Assembly: GCF_006717095.1 (NCBI RefSeq)
Contig: NZ_VFQE01000002.1
Span: forward strand, 1-64,000
Source: Blastococcus colisei
GTDB taxonomy: Bacteria; Actinomycetota; Actinomycetes; Mycobacteriales; Geodermatophilaceae
Reading direction: 5' to 3'
Length of the DNA stretch: 64,000 bases
Shown: positions 45,700 through 53,118 of the stretch, piece after piece
Numbering within the stretch: position 1 is the stretch's first letter
How the letters are laid out: each line of letters opens with the position of its first letter
The notes under the pieces: generated by a model
Seen by the model: only the letters and a program-made list of their open reading frames with translations
What the model was told of the DNA's origin: nothing
The model's database searches: none
Translations under genes and position numbers: made by a program

Positions 45700-46344
45700 T
45701 TGAGCCAGCTGCTGAGAGTCCAGAACTTCACCGTCTCGAGTGACGGTTTCGGTGCAGGCGAGCACCAGAGCCTGGACAGACCATTCGGCCACGCCGACCC
45801 CGGGGCGCTGATGGCCTGGGCCGGCGCGACGGCCAGCTGGCCCAACCGCACCGACCCCGGGGGAAGCCGGGGTCTCGACGACTACCTCACGCGCGATTTC
45901 GCCCACAACATCGGCGCGGAGATCATGGGCCGCAACAAGTTCGGCCCCCAGCGCGGCCCGTGGCAGGACCTCGAGTGGCAGGGCTGGTGGGGCCACGAGC
46001 CCCCGTTCCACACGCCCGTGTTCGTGCTGACCCACCACGAGCGTCCGTCGTTCGCGCTCTCCGACACCACGTTCCACTTCGTGGACGTCGACCCCGCGAC
46101 GGCCCTCGCCCAGGCGCGCGCGGCGGCCGAGGGCAGGGACGTGCGACTCGGTGGCGGCGCCACGACCATCCGGGAGTTCCTCGACGCCGACCTCGTCGAC
46201 ACGCTCCACGTGGCGGTCTCGCCGGTGGTGCTCGGTTCCGGCGTGCGGCTGTGGGAGTCGCCCGACGAGCTGCTCGACCGCTTCCACTGCGACGTCGTGC
46301 CGAGTCCGAGCGGCGTGACGCACCACCTGTTCTGGCGCAGGTGA
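45700..46344 (+). CDS. RibD C-terminal / dihydrofolate reductase-like protein
   Basis: 214 residues from TTG 45700 with GAGGAG upstream. DHFR-like fold: FTVSSDGFGAGEHQSL at the start, a GRNKFGP loop, VFVLTHHERPSF, DVRLGGGATTIREFLDADLV and VVLGSGVRLW near the end. Such single-domain proteins are NADPH-dependent reductases of uncertain substrate, not full riboflavin enzymes. The IS30 element lies 26 bases past its stop without damaging it. Confidence 0.88.
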   Translation: MSQLLRVQNFTVSSDGFGAGEHQSLDRPFGHADPGALMAWAGATASWPNRTDPGGSRGLDDYLTRDFAHNIGAEIMGRNKFGPQRGPWQDLEWQGWWGHEPPFHTPVFVLTHHERPSFALSDTTFHFVDVDPATALAQARAAAEGRDVRLGGGATTIREFLDADLVDTLHVAVSPVVLGSGVRLWESPDELLDRFHCDVVPSPSGVTHHLFWRR

Positions 46345-46370
46345 CCGCCGGGACGTGCCGCCGCCCCCGC

Positions 46371-47765
46371 CAGGCATAGGAACCTTTACCTGCGTTCTGG
46401 GGCCCTTGGGTTCAAGGAGTCGATGCAACACTCCGCGGTGAAGTGGGGTGGTGTCGATGGGGCGTCCGCGGATGCCGAAGGAGATCGAGCGCAGGTTCTG
46501 GCGGCTGATCGCTGCGGGATCGGCGACGGAGCAGGCGGCGGAAGCGGTCGGCGTGTCGGCCGACACTGGGCAGCGGTGGTTCCGCGACGGTGGCGGCATG
46601 GCGCCGATGGCATTGACCGAGCCCAGCGACCGATTCCTGACCGTGGCCGAGCGGGAGACGATCGACCTGTGCTGGGCCGAGGGCTGGCCGCAGGCCGACA
46701 TCGCCCGCGAGATCGGCCGGCATCCCTCGACGGTCTCCCGCGAGCTGCGCCGCAATCGACTCGAGGGCTATCCGCGGCGTCCGCCGCTGCCCGTCGGCCA
46801 GCGGCACCGCCCCGGGCCGGCGCCGGGGACTCAGGGCCCGGGACGGCGCCCACGGCTGCGCTATCGGGCCGCGCCGGCGCAAGCCAAGGCCGAGGCGCGG
46901 GGCCGCCGCCCGAAGCCGAGCAAGATCGCCGAGTTCCCCGAGCTGCAGGCCTACGTGCAGCGGCAGTTGAAGGAGGGCTGGAGCCCCGAGCAGATCACCG
47001 GCCGTCTGGTCGTGGATTTCCTCGACGATGAACGGATGCGCATCTCACATGAGGCGATCTACCAGGCCCTGTTCGTCCAGGGCCGCGGTGGGCTGAACCG
47101 GGAGCTGACCAAGCACCTGCGCACCGGGCGGGCGCTGCGTAAGCCCCGCCGTCGTGTCGATGGCCGCCGGGAACGGATCAAGGACAAAGTCATGATCTCC
47201 GAGCGGCCCGCCGAGGCCGACGACCGCGCCGTACCCGGCCACTTCGAAGGCGACCTGATGGTCGGCAAGGACAGCGGCTCGGCGGTCGGCACCCTGGTCG
47301 AGCGCACCACCCGGTTCACCATGCTCCTGCACCTGCCGGCCGATCACGGTGCCGAAGCCGTCCGCGACGCCATCACCACCAAAATCGCCACGCTGCCGGT
47401 ACATCTGCGCCGCTCGCTGACCTGGGACCAGGGCATCGAGTTGGCCAGGCACACCGAGATCACCATCGCGGCCGACCTGCCGATCTACTTCTGCGATCCG
47501 CACAGCCCCTGGCAGCGCGGCACCAACGAGAACACCAACGGCCTGCTCCGCCAGTACCTGCCCAAGGGCACCGACCTCTCGGTGCACACCATCGCCGACC
47601 TCGAGGCCATCGAGACCCGACTCAACGGCCGACCCCGCAAGACCCTCGGCTTCAAGACCCCCGCCGAAGCCTTCGCCCAGCTACTCTCCGAAGATCAACA
47701 AGCTGGTGTTGCGACGACCAGTTGAATCCGCCGCCTCCAGACGCAGGTAAAGGTTCCTATGCCTG
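46371..47765 (+). mobile_element. IS30-family insertion sequence, complete
   Basis: About 1.39 kb, flanked by perfect 25-bp terminal inverted repeats at 46371-46395 and 47741-47765 (each reading inward CAGGCATAGGAACCTTTACC and five more bases). Contains one transposase gene. No obvious target-site duplication could be fixed because the outer 5-7 bases may belong to the target. It lies in the gap between two convergent genes. Confidence 0.92.
46448..47725 (+). CDS. IS30-family transposase
   Basis: 425 residues, full length for the family. Two N-terminal HTH regions are present: AAGSATEQAAEAVGVSADTG, then WPQADIAREIGRHPSTVSRE. The catalytic core has the first Asp in GHFEGDLMVG, the second in TWDQGIELARH and the Glu in SPWQRGTNENTNGLLRQYLP. 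No frameshift, so probably active. GTG start at 46448; an ATG at 46457 is an alternative. Confidence 0.95.
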   Translation: MVSMGRPRMPKEIERRFWRLIAAGSATEQAAEAVGVSADTGQRWFRDGGGMAPMALTEPSDRFLTVAERETIDLCWAEGWPQADIAREIGRHPSTVSRELRRNRLEGYPRRPPLPVGQRHRPGPAPGTQGPGRRPRLRYRAAPAQAKAEARGRRPKPSKIAEFPELQAYVQRQLKEGWSPEQITGRLVVDFLDDERMRISHEAIYQALFVQGRGGLNRELTKHLRTGRALRKPRRRVDGRRERIKDKVMISERPAEADDRAVPGHFEGDLMVGKDSGSAVGTLVERTTRFTMLLHLPADHGAEAVRDAITTKIATLPVHLRRSLTWDQGIELARHTEITIAADLPIYFCDPHSPWQRGTNENTNGLLRQYLPKGTDLSVHTIADLEAIETRLNGRPRKTLGFKTPAEAFAQLLSEDQQAGVATTS

Positions 47766-47773
47766 ATGAGGAG

Positions 47774-48727
47774 TCAGGCTTCGGGCGGGGTGAAGGACGA
47801 CGTGCGCCCCATGCCTGCGGCGCGGCCCTTGCCGGCGATGACCAGGGCCATCTTGCGGCTGGCCTCGTCGATCATCTCGTCGCCGAGCATCGCCGAGCCC
47901 TTCTTGCCCCCGGCCTCCGACGTCGCCCAGTCGTAGGCGTCGAGGATGAGCTCGGCGTGGTCGTAGTCCTCCTGCGACGGCGCGTAGATCTCGTTGGCCG
48001 CGTCGATCTGGCCCGGGTGCAGCACCCACTTGCCGTCGAAGCCGAGCATCGCCGAGCGCTTGGCCACCTCCTCGAACGCCGGCACGTCGCGCACCTGCAG
48101 GAACGGGCCGTCGATGGCCTGCACACCGCGGGCGCGGGCGGCCATGAGGATCTGCATGAGGATGTAGTGGAACGGATCGCCCGGGTAGTCCGGGTGCAGC
48201 GCACCGACCACCAGCGACTTCATGTTGATCGACGCCATGAAGTCGGCCGGGCCGAAGATGATCGTCTCGATCCGGTCGCTGGCGAACGCGATGTCGTTGA
48301 CGTTGATCAGACCCTGCGCGGTCTCGATCTGCGCCTCGATGCCGATCCGGCCGACCTCGAGGCCGTTGGCCTTCTCGATCTGGGTCAGCAGCATGTCCAG
48401 CGCCTTGACCTGGGCGGCGTCCTGGACCTTCGGCAGCATGATGCAGTCGAGGTTGGCGCCCGCCCCGCCGACGACCTCGAGCACGTCCTGGAACGTCCAC
48501 TCCGTCGTCCAGTCGTTGACCCGGACGGTACGGATCTTCTGGCCCCAGCCGCCCTCGTTCAGCGCCGCGACGATGTTCTTGCGGGCGCCGGGCTTGGCCA
48601 GCGGCGCGCACGCGTCCTCGAGGTCGAGGAAGACCTGGTCCGCCGGGAGGCCCTTGGCCTTCTCCAGGAACCGGGGGTTGCTGCCGGGAACGGCCAGGTT
48701 GGAACGACGGGATCGGAGCTCGGCCAC
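47774..48727 (-). CDS. HpcH/HpaI aldolase, citrate lyase beta (CitE)-like
   Basis: 317 residues from GTG 48727. TIM-barrel motifs: SNLAVPGSNPRFLEKAKGL, DQVFLDLEDACAP (Mg-binding Glu/Asp), IGIEAQIETAQGLINV and IIFGPADFMASI. Length and GKWVLHPGQIDAANEIYAPS match CitE-like malyl-CoA/beta-methylmalyl-CoA or citramalyl-CoA lyases. No citrate lyase alpha or gamma subunits nearby, so a stand-alone CoA-thioester lyase is more likely. Confidence 0.9.
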   Translation of the reverse strand: MAELRSRRSNLAVPGSNPRFLEKAKGLPADQVFLDLEDACAPLAKPGARKNIVAALNEGGWGQKIRTVRVNDWTTEWTFQDVLEVVGGAGANLDCIMLPKVQDAAQVKALDMLLTQIEKANGLEVGRIGIEAQIETAQGLINVNDIAFASDRIETIIFGPADFMASINMKSLVVGALHPDYPGDPFHYILMQILMAARARGVQAIDGPFLQVRDVPAFEEVAKRSAMLGFDGKWVLHPGQIDAANEIYAPSQEDYDHAELILDAYDWATSEAGGKKGSAMLGDEMIDEASRKMALVIAGKGRAAGMGRTSSFTPPEA

Positions 48728-48816
48728 GGTGCCTCTCTTCGTGCAGACGACGGCGTCTTCAGCTACCGGAGGGTAGCGACGGCGCCTCCCGGTCGCGCCG
48801 CGGAGTGATCAACCCC

Positions 48817-49677
48817 TCAGGTGGCCGGCTCGACCAGCGTCGTGGGCCGACTGGCCCGCACCACGAGGGCCACGCCGACGACGACGGCGACCATGCCCGG
48901 CAGAGCGAGCAGCGGCGGCGCCTGGTCCAGCAGCACCAGCGCGACGATCAGCGACCCGGGCACCTCCAGCAGGATCGCGAGGCTGACCACCGTCGGGCCG
49001 ACCGACGAGAGCACCAGGTTGAACAGCGTGTGGCCGAGCAGCTGCGCGACGAACGTGATCGCAGCGATCAGCCACCAGTCGCGGGCGCTGAACCCCCAGA
49101 GCGGCACGTCGACCAGCAGCGCAGCCACCGCCAGGACCAGCGCGCACACCGAGTAGCAGACGACGGTGTAGGCCGACGTCGCCAGCCGCTCGCGCGCCCG
49201 CGCCCCGGCCAGCACGTAGCCGCCGGCGGCGATGGCGCCCAGCAGGGCCAGGCCGTCACCGGCGACGGCGCGCCAGCTGACCGTGACGTCGACACCGGCG
49301 ATCAGGCCTGCACCGAGGACGGCCAGGACCAGGCCCCACCAGACCGCCGGGGGGAGGCGGACCCCGACGATGCGGGCGGCCAGCGCCGTCCAGATCGGGG
49401 TGGTCGTCACCAGGGCGATCGAGGCCGCGACCGTCGTCATGTTGAGGCTGGGCAACCAGGCGGCGAAGTGGGCCGCGAGGAACAGCCCGGCCACTGCCGA
49501 GCTGCGCAGATCGCGCAGCCGGAGGCCGTGCAGCGTCGACCGTTCCCGCGCGAGAAGCACCGGGAGCATGGCGGCGGCGCCGACGGCGTTGCGCCAGAAC
49601 GCGATGGCGAGGACGGGGGCGACCACCAGCGCGGTGAGCGGTCCCGACAACGAGACACCGACGACCGCGACGCCCAT
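48817..49677 (-). CDS. EamA/DMT-family transporter
   Basis: About 286 residues with ten membrane helices in two EamA repeats (AIAFWRNAVGAAAMLPVLLA, ASIALVTTTPIWTALAARI in the first; LLGHTLFNLVLSSVGPTVVS, VSLAILLEVPGSLIVALVLL in the second). ATG 49677 is the conservative start. The frame stays open to a CTG at 49743 that overlaps the PhzF stop, which would add 22 residues. A drug/metabolite exporter of unknown substrate, co-transcribed with PhzF. Confidence 0.85.
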   Translation of the reverse strand: MGVAVVGVSLSGPLTALVVAPVLAIAFWRNAVGAAAMLPVLLARERSTLHGLRLRDLRSSAVAGLFLAAHFAAWLPSLNMTTVAASIALVTTTPIWTALAARIVGVRLPPAVWWGLVLAVLGAGLIAGVDVTVSWRAVAGDGLALLGAIAAGGYVLAGARARERLATSAYTVVCYSVCALVLAVAALLVDVPLWGFSARDWWLIAAITFVAQLLGHTLFNLVLSSVGPTVVSLAILLEVPGSLIVALVLLDQAPPLLALPGMVAVVVGVALVVRASRPTTLVEPAT

Positions 49678-49739
49678 CAGGGTGACGTCGCGGCCGGTGG
49701 GGCGGTGCAGCGCCCACGCCTGAGCGGGCGCCGACGTGC

Positions 49740-50612
49740 TCAGGACGGCACCCGGATCCGGCCGCGCGCGATCGGCACCACGGCTCCGCGCACGGTCGCG
49801 GCCACGGCCGTGTCGCCGGCGGCGGTCACGGTGCACTCGAGCAGCGACGGCCGGCCGAGCTTCTCGCCCTGGCGGACGACGTAGGAGGACGTGCCGTCGC
49901 CCGCCAGCAGGCCGCTCTCGACGAGCCAGACGCCGGTCCCGAGCGCGGCCGACCCGGTGGCCGGGTCCTCGCCCCAGCGCAGGTCGCCGGCGAACACGCG
50001 GGCGTAGGCGGTCGAGGTCGCCGCGTCCCACGAGAGCACCGACACCCCCTCCCCCACGCCGAGCGCGTCGAGTGCCCGCTGGTCGGGAACGGCCCGGTCC
50101 ACCGCGTCGGGCCGCACCGAGAGGTAGGCGAACGGCAGGCCGCACCCGGCGACGTCCGCGGGGACACCGGTGACGTCGGCCTCGCCCAGACCCACGGCCG
50201 CCGCGAGCTCGGCGGGCGCGGGACCGTCCTCGAGCGTCGGCTGGCCTCCGGAGAGCTGCGCGCCGTCGTCGTCGACCACCAGGTCGAGCACCCCGACCCC
50301 GCACTCCTGGCGCACGGTGCCCGCGGTCAACCGGCCGGTGCGGACCAGCGTGTGGGCGGCACCGACGCTCGGGTGCCCGGCGAACGGCAGCTCGGCGAAG
50401 GGGGTGAAGATCCGCACCCGGTAGTCCGCGCCCGACCCGGTCGGAGCGCAGACGAACGAGGTCTCCGAGAGGTGGAACTCGAACGCGAGCGCCTGGCACT
50501 GCGCCGTGGAGAGGTCGTCGGCGTCGAGCACGACGGCCAGCGGATTGCCGGCGAAGGCACGGGGGGCGAAGACGTCGACGATCTCGTAGTCCAGCTCATC
50601 CCGGGACGGCAC
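49740..50612 (-). CDS. PhzF-family isomerase/epimerase
   Basis: 290 residues from GTG 50612. Family motifs YEIVDVFAPRAFAGNPLAVV and RIFTPFAELPFAGHPSVGAA, with the catalytic Glu likely in SETSF. The second half has WGEDPATGSAALGTGVWL. PhzF proteins isomerise small acids in a diaminopimelate-epimerase-like fold. Outside phenazine clusters their substrates are mostly unknown, and no phenazine genes are present here. Confidence 0.9.
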   Translation of the reverse strand: MPSRDELDYEIVDVFAPRAFAGNPLAVVLDADDLSTAQCQALAFEFHLSETSFVCAPTGSGADYRVRIFTPFAELPFAGHPSVGAAHTLVRTGRLTAGTVRQECGVGVLDLVVDDDGAQLSGGQPTLEDGPAPAELAAAVGLGEADVTGVPADVAGCGLPFAYLSVRPDAVDRAVPDQRALDALGVGEGVSVLSWDAATSTAYARVFAGDLRWGEDPATGSAALGTGVWLVESGLLAGDGTSSYVVRQGEKLGRPSLLECTVTAAGDTAVAATVRGAVVPIARGRIRVPS

Positions 50613-50859
50613 GGCGACGACGCTAGTGGTCCTGTTGCCGATCGTGGCGACCGGACCGACATTCACCCTGCGTCGACGGATTCCAGGTCGTAGTCGGCCA
50701 TACGCCGGTCGATGCGACGATCGTCAGCTGCTCGGCATGAGCCCTCGACGATGCGTGTTCGACAACAACGTCAGGGCTGGTCATCGAGCGGTTCGACGGC
50801 AGCCAGGTGGCGTCGCAGATCAGGGAAGCCACTGTGGCAAGAATGCTACGATTTCGCAC

Positions 50860-51117
50860 ATGACCACGATCGCGTCACGCGACCTGCGGAACCACACCGC
50901 TGACGTCCTGCGTCAGGTGGCCGGCGGAACGCAAATCACGGTCACCGTGAACGGCTTGCCGGTAGCCGAGATCAGCCCCATCCGTTCCGCGCGCAAGCAG
51001 TTCCTGTCCAAGGCCGATCTCATCGAGATCATGACTGGGAGGCAGGCTGATGCCGGGCTGGGTGACGACCTTGCGACGCTCGCCGGGGAGACCACCGACG
51101 ACCTCGATCCGCTATGA
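50860..51117 (+). CDS. vapB: Phd/VapB-type antitoxin
   Basis: 85 residues from ATG 50860. N-terminal Phd/YefM fold: TTIASRDLRNHTADVLRQVA, then TVTVNGLPVAEISPI, followed by an acidic C-terminal tail that would neutralise the toxin. A TACGAT -10-like box at 50848-50853 ends only 6 bases before the ATG and there is no ribosome site, so the message may be leaderless. Overlaps the toxin start by 4 bases. Confidence 0.88.
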   Translation: MTTIASRDLRNHTADVLRQVAGGTQITVTVNGLPVAEISPIRSARKQFLSKADLIEIMTGRQADAGLGDDLATLAGETTDDLDPL

Positions 51118-51515
51118 CCTCTCGACCCGCACTTCTGGACACCAGCGTTCTGATCGCTGGAGAGAGCGGACGTCCCCTCGATACCGGGTCCCTGCCCGAG
51201 CAGACCGCGGTGAGTGTCGTGACTCTCGCCGAACTGCACGCAGGCGTACTGGCCGCCACCGAGACGAGTACTCGTGCGCGCCGCCTGGCGACGCTGGATG
51301 CGGTCTCCGTCGTGGAGGCGCTGCCGGTCACCGCCGCGGCGGCCCGTCAGTGGGCGAGCCTGAGGGTGCGACTGGCAGAAGAAGGCCGCACGGCGAAGAT
51401 CAACGATCTCTGGATAGCGGCAGTGGCCGCGGCCAACGGGATGGATGTCGTCAGCCAGGACAGCGACTTCGACGCCATCGAGAGCGTAGGTGGACCCACG
51501 GTCATCAGAGTGTGA
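51114..51515 (+). CDS. vapC: VapC-type PIN-domain toxin
   Basis: 133 residues from ATG 51114. PIN-domain acids: Asp in PALLDTSVLIAGE, Glu in VVTLAELHAGV, Asp in KINDLWIAAVA, Asp in VVSQDSDFDAI. Predicted RNase that cuts tRNA or other RNA when the antitoxin is lost. All four acidic positions are present, so probably functional. Confidence 0.9.
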   Translation: MTSRPALLDTSVLIAGESGRPLDTGSLPEQTAVSVVTLAELHAGVLAATETSTRARRLATLDAVSVVEALPVTAAAARQWASLRVRLAEEGRTAKINDLWIAAVAAANGMDVVSQDSDFDAIESVGGPTVIRV

Positions 51516-51684
51516 AGGCAGCAGGTCTGCGTCCGCACACGATCGGCTCGCGGGACCTCTACGGCGAACGACGGACGAGGTCGGGAAGTCCGCGCCATCA
51601 CGCCGTTCGTGGCGCCCGGGACTCGAATCCGCGGTTCAGCGATCACCTCGACGGCACCGCCGGGTCGGTGTTCTGCCACCCTGC

Positions 51685-52788
51685 TCAGGCCGACGGGTCG
51701 TTGACGACGGCCACGAACAGCGGCGAGCGGGTCTGGGTGTCGGTCAGGAGGAAGAGGAAGGGGCTGTCGAAGGACACCGCCTGCCGCGGGCACCGCCCCT
51801 GAGGCACCCATGACGATGCCCGTGGCGGCCGCCGCCTCGGTGCCATCCTCGTCCCCCTCCAGGAACGTCTTCTGCACGACATCCCAGATCTCCAGGTGCC
51901 CGCCGAGGGCCGGGAAGCTCCCGGCCATCGGTAACCCCAGGCGCGCCAGCGGCTCGAGCAACGCCTGCTTCTGTTCGATCCTCATGCGGGGCAGTCGCAC
52001 CCCCACCTCCTCCCGCTCGGCGGCACGTAGGCCGGCGAGCGTGGCGGCATCCACTCCGCACGGGTTCATGCCCTCGGGGGGCAGGACGGCATGGCGCTCA
52101 GGGTGCCGTCGCGGTAGGGCAGATCGACCGACTGCCACCCGTCGACGCTCCGGCCGGCGCCTGTCGCACCGCTCATCATGTCGACGTCCACCTTGCCCGA
52201 CGGGGCGGTGAACGGAGCCGGCTGGATGTCGGTGAACGGGGCCGCCCACCGGGCCTTCAGGTGCAGGGCGTTGGTCAGCACGGCCCTGGTTGCCGGGGGC
52301 ACAGCCTCGTCGAAGAGCTCCTCGATGAGCCCTCGGGTGTCCTCGGCGACCGTCGTGTTGATCCGGTCGGTCGCCCCGCCGGGGTCGGCGGCGAAGTCCA
52401 GCGCACGCACGTCGGCGTCCAAGGCCGTGGCGATGTCATCCAGGTAGCGCGGGTCCGGCTCCAGGCCGGTGGCGGTCCAGAGCCGGTTGCTCATCTGCAG
52501 GGAATCCGGGGCCCCTTCGTCGTCGAGGTCGCCGTCGTACCGGAGGCCGTCGAGCGAACGGGTGTGGTCGCGCAGCGCTGCGACGACGTCGGCCGACCAC
52601 TCCGGCAGGTGCAGCACGGTCCGGAGAGCCTCCGCGGTCTCCCCGCCGCTGGCCGGATACAGCAGGCTCAGGGCCTCTGCCGCCGAGGTCGGGGAGAGTC
52701 GCTGACCACCAGAAGCACCTGCGCCTCCTCTGCGAAGAGCTGGGGCGGCCAGACCAGCTTCAGCTCTTCGCAGAGGAGGCGCAGGTGC
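51685..52788 (-). pseudogene. serpin-family protease inhibitor, decayed
   Basis: Serpin blocks appear in order but in different frames. Helix region LSPTSAAEALSLLYPASGGE; then TNALHLKARWAAPFTDIQPA and QSVDLPYRDGTLSAMP in one frame. In a second frame are MRIEQKQALLEPLARLGLPM and VVQKTFLEGDEDGTEAAAAT (the reactive-centre hinge). The last strand, FDSPFLFLLTDTQTRSPLFV, ends with a stop at 51685 in a third. Shifts lie near 52075 and 51790, and the extreme N-terminus is disrupted by an inverted repeat. No signal peptide remains. Serpins are uncommon in bacteria; this one is dead unless several errors are present. Confidence 0.8.
52715..52788. repeat. perfect 28-bp inverted repeat
   Basis: Arms at 52715-52742 and 52761-52788 are exact complements, with an 18-base spacer. 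The left arm starts GCACCTGCGCCTCCTCTGCG. It lies at the broken N-terminus of the serpin gene. Far longer than a normal terminator stem and with no T-run, it looks like an inverted duplication. Confidence 0.93.
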
Positions 52789-53118
52789 CGGTGGACGGTA
52801 GCCAGGCCCGCCGTGCGCTGCGGCGCGGTGTTTAGGTGCCGCATGCTGGACGGCCAGTGCCGCGACCTGGACGCCGAGTGTCGCGACCCGGACTGAGTCG
52901 CGTCCTGGACGACTGTCGCTTCCGGGATCTGCGCGTGGCTGTCGCGACACTCTCGCCGGATCTCACACGCTCTGCAGGCACCGAAGCGGCGGAAGTAGCT
53001 CGCCGTGGGTGCCCGCACAACTGGGTCCGAGCGATCGTCCACTGTCGGCGGCACCACCGGGACTGCCGGGCGATGTGCCCGGCGGATTGCGGCTGAGGTG
53101 TCCGCGGGGCCACACGAC
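52789..53118. other. gene-free stretch with short tandem words
   Basis: 330 bases without a credible gene. Near 52854-52900 there are two imperfect 21-bp tandem units (TGCCGCGACCTGGAC / TGTCGCGACCCGGAC). One minus-strand frame contains a Cys-x2-Cys-x5-Cys pattern discussed among the rejected items. Confidence 0.4.

Noticed and set aside
52930-53000. Cys-x2-Cys-x5-Cys pattern (CRACEIRREC) resembling a WhiB segment on the minus strand
   Set aside because: The first WhiB cysteine and the GGxWGG-type loop are absent and the frame is interrupted nearby. At most a remnant.
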